59,052 nt of DNA from Amycolatopsis keratiniphila subsp. keratiniphila (GTDB lineage Bacteria > Actinomycetota > Actinomycetes > Mycobacteriales > Pseudonocardiaceae), in the NCBI RefSeq assembly GCF_001620365.2, contig NZ_LQMT02000019.1, forward strand, positions 269,505-328,556, written 5' to 3'. A model generated the notes under the pieces. That model saw only the letters and a program-made list of their open reading frames with translations, was not told the DNA's origin and searched no databases. Shown here in pieces: positions 1 to 7,156 of the stretch. Every line of letters starts with the position of its first letter. Positions within the stretch are counted from its first letter, which is position 1. Made by a program: the position numbers and the translations under genes.

Positions 1-46
1 GGGGGCTTCGCCGGTTCGTGGTGGGGCTAGCTACTTGTGCCGTGCG

Positions 47-394
47 TCAGGCGGACCGGGTGGTCCTGCGTCCCTTCAGCTCGGCGAGACGTTCGTTGAG
101 CAGATCTTCGAGCTCCGGGATCGAACGGCGCTCCAGGAGCATGTCCCAGTGCGTCCTCGGGGGCTTGACCTTCTTCTGCTCCGGCTGCCCGCCGTCCACG
201 ATCTCGGACTCGCTGCCGTGCAGCCTGCACTCCCACACCGAGGGGATCTCGGCGTCGTCGGAGAAGGGCACCTCGAACTCGTGGTTCTTGGGGCAGGCGT
301 AGCGCACGGTGCGCCGAGGCGCGAGGTCGTGGTTGCGGTCGGTCTCGTAGCTGACCGCTCCCAGCCGGCTTCCACGGAGAACACGGTCGGCCAT
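47..394 (-). CDS. rbpA: RNA polymerase-binding protein RbpA
   Basis: 115-aa protein with the full RbpA architecture: N-terminal tail, a core with zinc-ligand candidates C34, H38, C56 and H59, a basic linker (KKVKPPR, about residues 74-80) and a C-terminal sigma-interaction helix rich in E and L. RbpA is an actinobacterial transcription factor that binds the principal sigma factor and RNA polymerase, stabilises the open complex and raises basal rifampicin tolerance. The ATG is preceded by an AAAGGA ribosome site. A SigR-type promoter lies upstream at 451-477. Length is normal for the family. The window also holds a rifampicin-inactivating enzyme near 51.2 kb, so two rifampicin-related genes occur here, although far apart. 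Confidence 0.96.
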   Translation of the reverse strand: MADRVLRGSRLGAVSYETDRNHDLAPRRTVRYACPKNHEFEVPFSDDAEIPSVWECRLHGSESEIVDGGQPEQKKVKPPRTHWDMLLERRSIPELEDLLNERLAELKGRRTTRSA

Positions 395-450
395 GATGGG
401 GGTCCTTTCAGTCAGCTCCGGGTGGAGCCAGGGTGATGCTCACCCTATGC

Positions 451-477
451 AACGACGATGACGCCCAAGAGATTCCC
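451..477 (-). promoter_or_regulatory. SigR-type (disulfide-stress) promoter of rbpA
   Basis: On the minus strand GGGAAT is followed after exactly 18 bases by GTT. The SigR consensus is GGGAAT-N18/19-GTT, and rbpA of Streptomyces is a known SigR target. The predicted start site near 445 would begin at a small hairpin (AGGGTGA, loop TGC, TCACCCT, 430-446) in the leader. The match is seen directly; activity is inferred. Confidence 0.65.
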
Positions 478-620
478 TGGACAGCATGTCCTTGCTCACG
501 ATGAGCTGTGTCACCCGGTGGCAACAGCTTCTCCTAGTAGGAGTGGTTTCGCGCTCTGGCGTGACGTCAATACGGCCATCTTGGTGCGGATATCCCCCAG
601 ATGGGCTAGTAGTACGCCTG

Positions 621-1301
621 TCACGTCAACCGTAACTGACCGTGTTGGGCTGAGGTGGGCCCCAGGTCGCCCAGTCGAAAGTGCCGACGGCACAATACCT
701 GATAACGGACCGTGTTCGACTCACCCTCGGAACGTGATGCCGGTGAACTTTCAACTAGCGACTGCTCGGTATCCGCGACCACCACGGTGTCCCCGGCCCG
801 CAGCACCTCACCGTCGGAAACCCGCGCGTTGAACCGTCCCGTCTGCCCGCACCAGCACAACACCTCGACCTGCACCGGCTGCAACTCGTCCGCCAGCTCG
901 AACAACCGCGCGGCCCCCGGGAACAACATGCTCCGGAAATCCGTCGCGATCCCGAAGCAGTACACGTCGATCTGGACGTCATCGGCCAGTTCGGCCAGCT
1001 GATCCACCTGATCGGGCGACAAGAACTGCGCCTCGTCGACGATCAAGTAGTCCACATGCCGCCCGGCCGCCCACTGCTCACGCACCAGCAACCGCAGATC
1101 GGTCTCGTTCCCCACCTCGATCGCCTTGCGCGTCAACCCGATCCGGCTGGTGATCTGCGGCTCCCCGGACCGGTCATGCCGCACCAGCACCATCCCGCGG
1201 CGACCCTGCCGCGCGTGGTTGTGGTCGATCTGCAACGCCAGCGTCGACTTCCCGCAGTCCATCGGCCCGTAACAGAACTTCAACTTCCCGACGACCGGCA
1301 C
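621..1301 (-). CDS. tdk: Thymidine kinase (type II)
   Basis: Transfers phosphate from ATP to thymidine in pyrimidine salvage. Near the N-terminus is the Walker A loop GPMDCGKST; DEAQF follows as Walker B; then a cysteine-containing substrate-side segment (CWCGQTGRFNARV) and a C-terminal CRRH that with it suggests zinc binding. I chose the GTG at 1299-1301, which places KLKFCYGPMDCGKST near the N-terminus as in the family and gives about 226 aa. An in-frame ATG at 1400 would add 33 unlike residues. It lies downstream of, and co-directional with, the MFS gene, about 110 bp from it with this start. Confidence 0.88.
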   Translation of the reverse strand: MPVVGKLKFCYGPMDCGKSTLALQIDHNHARQGRRGMVLVRHDRSGEPQITSRIGLTRKAIEVGNETDLRLLVREQWAAGRHVDYLIVDEAQFLSPDQVDQLAELADDVQIDVYCFGIATDFRSMLFPGAARLFELADELQPVQVEVLCWCGQTGRFNARVSDGEVLRAGDTVVVADTEQSLVESSPASRSEGESNTVRYQVLCRRHFRLGDLGPTSAQHGQLRLT

Positions 1302-1409
1302 ACCCCGCCGTGAACCCGCCACCGGCACCGACGACAACGCGTCCGTGGGATCGGGGCCACTCTCCTTCAGTACGGTCACGACGCCCGACCCTATCGGCAC
1401 GCTCCACCC

Positions 1410-2810
1410 TCACAGCACCGCCGGTGGTCGGTTACCCGCCGCCTCGATCGCCCGGCGCACCGGCACCAGCCACACGAACACGAAACCGAGCACGAAGAAG
1501 ATCACCAGCGCGATGATCGCGTACCGGAACGAGCCGGTGATCTGCCCGACCGCGGCGAACAGCAGGGGACCGAGCCACGACGTCCCCCGCTCACCGACCA
1601 CGTACAGCGAGAAGTACTGCGCGTCCTTGCCCTCCGGGATCATCTGCCCGAACAACGACCGCGACAACGCGTTCGTCCCACCCAGCACCAGTCCGATCCC
1701 GACCGCCACCGCGTAGAACTGCAGCGGCTGACCGGCCTCGATGAAGTACGCGAAGCACAGCACCGCCACCCACGCCACCAGGCTGCCCAAGATCGTCTTC
1801 TTCGCCCCGACCCGGGCCGCGATCGCACCATGGATCATCGCCCCGGCGTACGCCAGGAACTGGATCACCAGGATCGTGACGATCAGCACCTGGGTGCTGT
1901 ACTTCAGCTCGTCCTTGCCGTACTGCGCCGACACCGCCACCACCGTCGTGATCCCGTCGGTGAAGACCAGATAGCTCCCGAGGAACGCCAGCGTCAGGGG
2001 ATAGGCCCGCGCGTCCTTGATCGTCTGCTTCAGCTCCTTGAACCCGGCCGTCAACACCGACAGGCCCCGCTCGCTCGACTTCGGCACGTGAGTCTGGGGG
2101 AGTGCCCGCACCGCAGGGAACGTGAACACCGCCCACCAGATCCCCGACGTCAGGAAGCAGATCCGGACGGCGAGCGACTCGCTCACCCCGAAAGCCTCGT
2201 GTCCGAGGAAGAACCCGAGCTGCAGCGCCAGCGCCAGACCACCGCCGAGATACCCGAACGCCCACCCCTTCGACGACACCGCGTCCCGCTCGTCCGGCTC
2301 CGCGATGTCCACCAGGAACGAGTAGTAGACGACCAGCGCACCGCCGTAACCGATGTTGGCCAGGATGAACGTCCAGACGCCGACCTCCCAGTTCGTTCCC
2401 GCGATGAAGAACATCAAGGCCGACGCCGCCGCACCCAGGAACGCGAACCCGCCGAGGATCCGTCGCTTGTGCCTGCTGCGGTCCGCGATTGCGCCGGCGA
2501 TGGGCAGTACCAGCACCTGGGTCACCGTCGCGACCGACAGCAGATAGCCCCACAGCGACCCCGCCGGGAACTGCAACCCGAACAACGAGACGTCGCAGCT
2601 CTGCAGGGTGCTCGAAGCTCCACTCGAATCGGTGCACGCCCTGTCCCCGTTAAGGGTGAAATTCGCCTTCGCGTCCGCGGACGCGATCTCACTCAAATAG
2701 AGCGCTCCGAAGACGGTGATCACCGACGAATAGAACGGCGAATTGGCCCAGTCGTAGAGGTACCAAGCCCGCCACACCCGCTTGCGTTCACGGGTCACGG
2801 CCACCGTCAT
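1410..2810 (-). CDS. MFS transporter, UMF1/Atg22-like
   Basis: 466-aa integral membrane protein with about 12 hydrophobic segments. It opens with a short cytoplasmic stretch and RRAW-type sequence WRAWYLYDWANSPFYSSV, characteristic of the UMF1 (Atg22-like) branch of the major facilitator superfamily; the DWANS motif is the clearest mark. A long loop follows TM1 and contains two cysteines (about residues 59 and 73). The branch is poorly understood; vacuolar members export amino acids, but the substrate here cannot be read from sequence. The ATG at 2810 begins directly with basic residues before TM1. Tdk follows on the same strand. Confidence 0.85.
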   Translation of the reverse strand: MTVAVTRERKRVWRAWYLYDWANSPFYSSVITVFGALYLSEIASADAKANFTLNGDRACTDSSGASSTLQSCDVSLFGLQFPAGSLWGYLLSVATVTQVLVLPIAGAIADRSRHKRRILGGFAFLGAAASALMFFIAGTNWEVGVWTFILANIGYGGALVVYYSFLVDIAEPDERDAVSSKGWAFGYLGGGLALALQLGFFLGHEAFGVSESLAVRICFLTSGIWWAVFTFPAVRALPQTHVPKSSERGLSVLTAGFKELKQTIKDARAYPLTLAFLGSYLVFTDGITTVVAVSAQYGKDELKYSTQVLIVTILVIQFLAYAGAMIHGAIAARVGAKKTILGSLVAWVAVLCFAYFIEAGQPLQFYAVAVGIGLVLGGTNALSRSLFGQMIPEGKDAQYFSLYVVGERGTSWLGPLLFAAVGQITGSFRYAIIALVIFFVLGFVFVWLVPVRRAIEAAGNRPPAVL

Positions 2811-3044
2811 GCACAGCTCCTGAAGTCGAGAACGTCGAGGTCAGCGGGAGACTACTGGCGATCACACCCACGTGTCCGGCACGAGTCCGGACCGTGTTCG
2901 TTTCGACGCGGGACGAACCCTTCCCGGACACCTCCACGACCATCGTCGGCGTGTCGCTGCCACGATCGCCGTGTGTTTCGTGTGAGGCTGGTGAGCGAGC
3001 TGTGACTCTTGTGAAGCAAGTGTCCGGTATTTACTGTTCCGCTC

Positions 3045-3755
3045 ATGAGGACCCATCGCCTTCGCACAGCACACCGCGTAGTGGCGAGAACGCTCCTGCT
3101 CGCCCTCGCCGTGACGGGCCTGCAGATCGCCACCACCGGATCCGCCGCCGCGGATCCCCACGGCTCCCACTGGGCCAAGCTCCGCATGTGTGAATCGAGC
3201 GGGCGCTACAACATCAACACCGGCAACGGCTACTACGGCGCCTACCAGTTCGACCTGCCCACCTGGCGCAGCGTCGGCGGCCAAGGACGACCCGACCAGG
3301 CCGCCCCCCGCGAACAGGACTACCGGGCCCTCTACCTGTACCGCATGCGCGGCTGGCAACCCTGGGAATGCGCCGGCAAACTCGGCTTCCGCAACGACAG
3401 CGACGGCCGCAGCAAACGCGTCCCGTCCTACGCCGAATCGGCCTACATCGGCGGGGGAGGACAGCCCGCCCCGCCGCCCGCACCCAAACCGAAGCCCACC
3501 CCGCCCGCACCGCCCGGCGGCCCCAAACCCGCCTGGCCCGGCGTCGTCTACGCCTACGGCGACTGCGCCGTCCCGCTCAAGCAGTTCCAGCTGCGGATGA
3601 ACGCCTTCGGCTACGGCTTCACCGGAACAGGCTGCTACTACGACAAGACCCGCGAAGCCGTCCTCGCCCTTCAGCGCGCCAACGGCATCAACGACTCCGG
3701 ACGGCTCGGCCCCAAAACCTGGGACGCCGCCTGGAACGGCAAACCACCCCGCTGA
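3045..3755 (+). CDS. Secreted Rpf-like transglycosylase with peptidoglycan-binding domain
   Basis: 236-aa secreted cell-wall enzyme. Residues 1-36 form a signal peptide (basic, hydrophobic, cleavage near GSAAA-DP). Residues about 37-125 are a transglycosylase-like/resuscitation-promoting-factor domain starting HWAKLRMCESSGRY, with E50 the expected catalytic acid and GYYGAYQFDLPTW following as in Rpf proteins. A proline-rich linker (about 143-171) leads to a C-terminal peptidoglycan-binding domain containing YDKTREAVLALQ and the LGPKTWDA motif. Rpf-type enzymes cleave peptidoglycan and promote regrowth or spore germination. No strong ribosome site is visible before the ATG. Confidence 0.9.
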   Translation: MRTHRLRTAHRVVARTLLLALAVTGLQIATTGSAAADPHGSHWAKLRMCESSGRYNINTGNGYYGAYQFDLPTWRSVGGQGRPDQAAPREQDYRALYLYRMRGWQPWECAGKLGFRNDSDGRSKRVPSYAESAYIGGGGQPAPPPAPKPKPTPPAPPGGPKPAWPGVVYAYGDCAVPLKQFQLRMNAFGYGFTGTGCYYDKTREAVLALQRANGINDSGRLGPKTWDAAWNGKPPR

Positions 3756-3759
3756 CCCC

Positions 3760-3809
3760 CGCGTTTAGTCCTCTAAATGCACTCACACGCATTTAGAGGA
3801 CTAAACGCG
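3760..3809. terminator. Perfect 21-bp-stem hairpin between convergent genes
   Basis: Left arm 3760-3780 and right arm 3789-3809 are exact reverse complements over 21 bases with an 8-base loop (ACTCACAC). The arms carry TTTAGTCCTCTAAATG, unusually AT-rich for this DNA. It fills the gap between the end of the Rpf-like gene and the end of the phosphodiesterase gene on the other strand. It fits a bidirectional terminator. Confidence 0.75.
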
Positions 3810-3811
3810 GA

Positions 3812-4591
3812 TCAGGACGGCCAAGCGCCCCGCTCCCGAAGCACCTCACGCAGCAGATCCGGCCGATCCGTCACGATCCCGTGCACCCCCAGATCCAGCA
3901 GCAACCGCATCTCCGCCGGATCGTCCACCGTCCACGTGTGCACCTCGAAACCCCCACGCGTCGCCTGCCGCAGGAACGCCCGGTCCACCACCTTCAACCG
4001 ACCCTGCCGCACCGGTACCTGCGCCATCGCCCCCCGCGACAACGCCCGCAGCGAGAACAGCGGCAAGAACCCGTTCGCCCACATCACCGCCACCGAACGC
4101 GGCCCCATCGCCGTCACCAGCTTCGGCCCCGCCAGCTTCCGGATCCGCGCCAACCGCGCGTCGGAGAACGACGCCGCCGCCACCCGGTCATGCGCACCCG
4201 ACCGCTCGATCGCCCGGACGAAGGGCTCCACCGCCTCGTTCGACTTCACGTCGATGTTGAACCGCGCCTCCGGCAGCTCCTCGAGCACGTCCTCCAGCCG
4301 CGACAACGGCACACGCCCGCCGATCTTGACCGTCCGCAGCTGGGCCCACGTCTGCTGCGAGATCAACCCGGTGCCATCGGTCGTCCGGTCCAACGACGCG
4401 TCGTGATGCACGACCACCACGCCATCCGACGTCGCGTGCACATCCGTCTCCAGGTAGCGGTAGCCCTCCGTCACCGCCTGCTGGAAGGCAGGCAACGAGT
4501 TCTCCAGTCCTTCCAGGTCACCGAGGTGCCAGCCCCGATGGGCGAAGGCGCGCGGAAGCGGATCGGCGAGGTACGGAAACAGTGTCGGCAC
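3812..4591 (-). CDS. Glycerophosphodiester phosphodiesterase
   Basis: About 259 aa, no signal peptide. Expected to hydrolyse glycerophosphodiesters to glycerol-3-phosphate and an alcohol, recycling phospholipid head groups. The N-terminal AHRGW, then LENSLPAF, LETDVHATSDGVVVVHHD and the late HTWTVDDP (with a terminal GIVTDRPD) are the GDPD signature in order. The GTG at 4589-4591 places the HRG motif near the N-terminus; the longer reading frame to 4678 would overlap the divergent gene at 4658. Converges on the Rpf-like gene across the 3760-3809 hairpin. Confidence 0.9.
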   Translation of the reverse strand: MPTLFPYLADPLPRAFAHRGWHLGDLEGLENSLPAFQQAVTEGYRYLETDVHATSDGVVVVHHDASLDRTTDGTGLISQQTWAQLRTVKIGGRVPLSRLEDVLEELPEARFNIDVKSNEAVEPFVRAIERSGAHDRVAAASFSDARLARIRKLAGPKLVTAMGPRSVAVMWANGFLPLFSLRALSRGAMAQVPVRQGRLKVVDRAFLRQATRGGFEVHTWTVDDPAEMRLLLDLGVHGIVTDRPDLLREVLRERGAWPS

Positions 4592-4657
4592 CCCACTAGT
4601 GTGCACTTCGGTCGTGGCCCCGGCATGATCGTCGGGTGGCCAGCTAGGGTCTGAACC

Positions 4658-5041
4658 GTGAGGGAAGTGGCCGAACACCCGAAGACGTCCGCCGAAGAGG
4701 TGTCCGAGCTACGCCGCGCGGGGGCACCCAAACACTGCGGATGGTGCGGCCGGCGCCTGGAACAAGGCGGCAACGTCGGCAGGCGCCGCCGTTACTGCGG
4801 GCAATCATGCCGCCAGCGAGCTTACGAACGGCGAACCGCCCTGCAGCGCAGCGGCCTCCCCGAAGACGCCGTCGTCCTCTCCGACACCGAGATCGCCACC
4901 CTCCAGGACCGGCTCTTCCAGCTCCGCTGCGCCGCGGAAGACGTCGTCACCGCGGCCGACGACGGCGCCTCCGTCGCCGAACTCCGCAGCCTGGCGGGCG
5001 AGATCGCCCAGGCCGCCAAGGACCTCGAACAACTCCGCTGA
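4658..5041 (+). CDS. Small treble-clef zinc-finger protein beside integrase
   Basis: 127-aa protein of no named family. C27 and C30 (HCGWCGRRL), then C47 and C51 (RRRRYCGQSCRQRAYERR) form a Cx2C-x16-Cx3C finger of the kind found in CGNR and related nucleic-acid-binding proteins. The rest is charged and helical with a likely short coiled coil at the end. Starts at GTG 4658. Its stop codon lies one base from the stop of the convergent tyrosine recombinase, an unusually tight junction. The same kind of finger occurs in the protein beside the second recombinase (41932-43044), so a partnership is possible; function unknown. Confidence 0.75.
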   Translation: MREVAEHPKTSAEEVSELRRAGAPKHCGWCGRRLEQGGNVGRRRRYCGQSCRQRAYERRTALQRSGLPEDAVVLSDTEIATLQDRLFQLRCAAEDVVTAADDGASVAELRSLAGEIAQAAKDLEQLR

Positions 5042-5042
5042 C

Positions 5043-6023
5043 CTACACGATCCCGTCCAGCGCCCGGTACGTCCGGTTGCTCGCGGCCGCCGCCCGCTGC
5101 TCACGACCGGTCGCCTCGATGTAGTTCTGACTGGTCGCCAGGCTCGCGTGCCCCAGCAGCGCCATGATCTCCGACGCCGTCGCGCCGTCCTCCGCCAGCC
5201 GGGTCGCGAACGTGTGCCGCAACGCGTGGAGGTTCGCCCCGACCGGCACCCGGTCGTGCAGGCCTGCCCATCGGTAGCAGGATTTGACCAGGTACTCCAG
5301 GGCCCCGCGGCCGATCGGCTCGCCGGCACGATCCCGAAGGAGGGGAGTGGAGGGCCCGAACCGCTGCTGCGGGAACCGGCGGCGACAGGAGGCGAGGTAC
5401 TCCTCGATGATCTTCTCCATGATCGGCTGCACCGGGATCGACCGGTCCCGGCTTCCCTTGCCATGGACGTGCAAGCGCATCTCGCCCTGACGGCCGACCA
5501 GCGACCGCGCCGTCAGCGCCCGCATCTCTGCGGCACGCAGCCCGGCGACCAGCCCGAGCGCGATCACCAGGACGTCCCGCTCCGGCCACGGATCCCGCGT
5601 CCGGCGCGCACCGTCGGCCGCGGCTGCAAGCAACTGCTCCGGGGTTTCCTCGCCCCGCAAGGGTTTCGGCGTCAACGGAGGTGCCTTCGGCCGGGCGACG
5701 GCGCCCATCGGATTGCCCGCGAGCAGCCCGTCGGACACACAGAACGTGAGGAACTGATTCCAGGTCGACCACGCACGCAGCACCGAACTCTTCGCGTGGG
5801 TGTCGGCGAAGGCACCGAAGGCGTTGCGAAGTGCCTGGGCGGTGAGCATCTCGACCATGAGGTCGTCAGGGGAGCGGTCCAGCTCGCGCAGCAGAAGAGC
5901 GGTGATGCCGGCGAGGTCGCGGCGGTAGGCGTCGGTGGTGTGAGGAGAATCCTTGCGGGGACGACGTGCGGCGAAAAAGGCTTGCTGTGCCTCGGAAACC
6001 CTCATGAACATCTTGTACCGCAT
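5043..6023 (-). CDS. Tyrosine recombinase, Xer-like
   Basis: About 326 aa (start ATG 6023; ATG 6005 also possible). N-terminal SAM-like core-binding domain (SEAQQAFFAARRP to LAGNPMG, about residues 8-110) and C-terminal catalytic domain. Catalytic residues seen: Arg in VAGLRAAEMRAL (about 161), HALRHTFATRL (about 266), the LLGHASLATSQ histidine, and the nucleophile in QNYIEAT (about 300). Size and layout resemble XerC/XerD rather than a long phage integrase. The minus-strand promoter has TATAAC at 6046-6051, directly next to the perfect dyad at 6054-6089, so self-regulation is plausible. A putative dif lies about 0.5 kb upstream. It may be a stand-alone Xer-type recombinase, or the remnant of an element that used dif; sequence alone does not decide. 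Confidence 0.9.
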   Translation of the reverse strand: MRYKMFMRVSEAQQAFFAARRPRKDSPHTTDAYRRDLAGITALLLRELDRSPDDLMVEMLTAQALRNAFGAFADTHAKSSVLRAWSTWNQFLTFCVSDGLLAGNPMGAVARPKAPPLTPKPLRGEETPEQLLAAAADGARRTRDPWPERDVLVIALGLVAGLRAAEMRALTARSLVGRQGEMRLHVHGKGSRDRSIPVQPIMEKIIEEYLASCRRRFPQQRFGPSTPLLRDRAGEPIGRGALEYLVKSCYRWAGLHDRVPVGANLHALRHTFATRLAEDGATASEIMALLGHASLATSQNYIEATGREQRAAAASNRTYRALDGIV

Positions 6024-6053
6024 GGCACCGACAGTCTTACACTGGGTTATATC

Positions 6054-6089
6054 CCGTTTCATGCATAATAGTGATTATGCATGAAACGG
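6054..6089. promoter_or_regulatory. 36-bp perfect dyad, dif-like, in recombinase promoter
   Basis: Arms CCGTTTCATGCATAAT and ATTATGCATGAAACGG are exact reverse complements with AGTG between. Read as a Xer site (6058-6085) it has 11-base arms ending ATAA and beginning TTATG around a 6-base centre TAGTGA, the same core pattern as dif. It covers the expected -35 region of the recombinase gene. It could be the recombinase's binding and crossover site, an operator, or both. Confidence 0.7.
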
Positions 6090-6147
6090 AGTGATGGGTC
6101 CGGAAACTCCTCGCGGGGGATCTCGGCGCTCCTGTCGTTCTCTGATA

Positions 6148-6202
6148 TGTCATGAAAGGGTCGTTCCTGACGTTTTTCGTCCTGAACGACCCTTTCATGA
6201 CA
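6148..6202. repeat. Palindromic repeat, family 1 (copy 1)
   Basis: Arms begin TGTCATGAAAGGGTCGTTC and end GAACGACCCTTTCATGACA, with inner GACG and CGTC around a T5 loop and a small internal mismatch. Near-identical copies are at 28874-28928 and 35258-35312. This copy lies between divergent genes, the other two between convergent genes. Confidence 0.85.
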
Positions 6203-6365
6203 CTTCCGACCCCGGGGGCTGCGAACGTCGTCGACCTGGCCGACCCGGCGGGATCTGCCCGCGACCGACGCCTCCATTGATCATCTTCAGCCGAGACGCC
6301 CGGATCGATTCGTCACAGTGACGTATTGAGGTCGAGTGATCGGACATCGGTCCGTCACCCTCGGG

Positions 6366-6399
6366 GGTGTCCTGAGGCGCCCTGGAGCCTCAGGACACC
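6366..6399. repeat. 13-bp-arm inverted repeat
   Basis: GGTGTCCTGAGGC at 6366-6378 and its exact reverse complement at 6387-6399, with an 8-base loop. A half-copy (GTGTCCTGAG) recurs at about 58825, next to another repeat shared with this region. No gene is associated. Confidence 0.6.
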
Positions 6400-6442
6400 G
6401 GCACCCCAAGGGGCACGAGAGGGAGAGATGCCCGCGTCGAGC

Positions 6443-6492
6443 GCGGCGAAGGACGCTTTCGCCGCGTGACATGCGATGAAGGACGCCTTCAG
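6443..6492. repeat. Palindromic repeat, family 4 (copy 1)
   Basis: A hairpin GCGGCGAA/TTTCGCCGC (6443-6465) enclosing AGGACGCTTTC is followed by ATGCGATGAAGGACGCCTTC (6471-6490). The second part is matched in reverse orientation at 58870-58888. It lies between the recombinase and the putative dif. Confidence 0.55.
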
Positions 6493-6538
6493 CCCACCGC
6501 AAGGGCCCCTCTCGGCCGCCGTTATCCAGGCCGTCCAA

Positions 6539-6566
6539 AGTGCCGATAATGTACATTATGTCAAGT
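6539..6566. other. dif: Putative chromosome dimer resolution site dif
   Basis: 28 bp in Xer-site format: left arm AGTGCCGATAA (6539-6549), centre TGTACA (6550-6555), right arm TTATGTCAAGT (6556-6566). Compared from memory with E. coli dif, 22 of 28 positions agree, including ATAA, TGTA, TTATGT and the 11/6/11 spacing. It sits in a gene-free interval just upstream of the gene at 6592. XerC and XerD would act here with FtsK to resolve chromosome dimers at the terminus. The housekeeping xer genes are not identified in the window. Confidence 0.75.
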
Positions 6567-6591
6567 AAGCGGCATGTGGTTCGATGCCCCG

Positions 6592-7113
6592 ATGACTCCG
6601 ACCGAAACCGACCTCGCTGACGCCTTGGCCGCGGCCACCCGTGCGGCTGTCACAGACCTGTTCCGCGACAACCCCGGCCACACCTTCTACTACGTCACGC
6701 TGACGACGCCCGGCGAAGCGTTCGGTCCGGCACTGTCAGCGTGGTCGCACGAAGCGCTGGCTCAGCGAACGGACGCTGACGACGTCCGCTACTCCTATGC
6801 CGATTCACCTTTCTCGATTCTGGGTGAGAACCAGCTGAAGCCGGTCCGCGATCTGTTCGCCGCCCGGCCGGCGGTGTTCGACCTCGACGACGAAGCCTCC
6901 GAGGCCGAGTTCGACCTTCGACTGCGTGCGATGGAGACGGCACTGCACAGGCTGTCCGACGAAGGACTGTTCGGCGTCGGCGAGGCTCGCGCCGAAATCC
7001 TGATTCTGGCCGAGGTCGTTCCCGAGGACGAGGACAACGTCGCCCGGGCTCGTCGACTCAACCCGCCTGGGCCGGCCCTGGATGCTTGGCTGGCCTATTG
7101 GGACGTCGGCTGA
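6592..7113 (+). CDS. DUF4303-type protein
   Basis: 173-aa soluble, acidic protein. The pattern of an N-terminal helix followed by HTFYYVTLTTPGEAFGPALSAWSHEAL, then RYSYADSPF, matches what I know of the DUF4303 family, which often serves as an immunity or SMI1/SUKH-neighbour type protein in polymorphic-toxin loci; no toxin is visible here. The ATG at 6592 (MTPTETDL) is preferred over 6574 because the extra six residues fall close to the dif candidate. Family assignment is by eye. Confidence 0.6.
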   Translation: MTPTETDLADALAAATRAAVTDLFRDNPGHTFYYVTLTTPGEAFGPALSAWSHEALAQRTDADDVRYSYADSPFSILGENQLKPVRDLFAARPAVFDLDDEASEAEFDLRLRAMETALHRLSDEGLFGVGEARAEILILAEVVPEDEDNVARARRLNPPGPALDAWLAYWDVG

Positions 7114-7156
7114 TACACGACACAAGGTGTCGCATATTGGGTGGAATGGTCCTGTC

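Noticed and set aside
2811..3044. Possible ydaO/c-di-AMP riboswitch before the Rpf-like gene, which such genes often have in actinobacteria.
   Set aside because: The conserved riboswitch segments could not be recognised by eye; a covariance-model search would decide.
6059..6277. 72-aa open frame across the palindrome region upstream of the recombinase.
   Set aside because: It is made of palindromic repeats read through in frame, with no codon bias or ribosome site; it is not a gene.
5043..6566. Complete integrative element bounded by 6054-6089 and the dif site.
   Set aside because: The interval between the two sites contains no gene, and no target duplication or cargo is seen, so a present-day element cannot be claimed.
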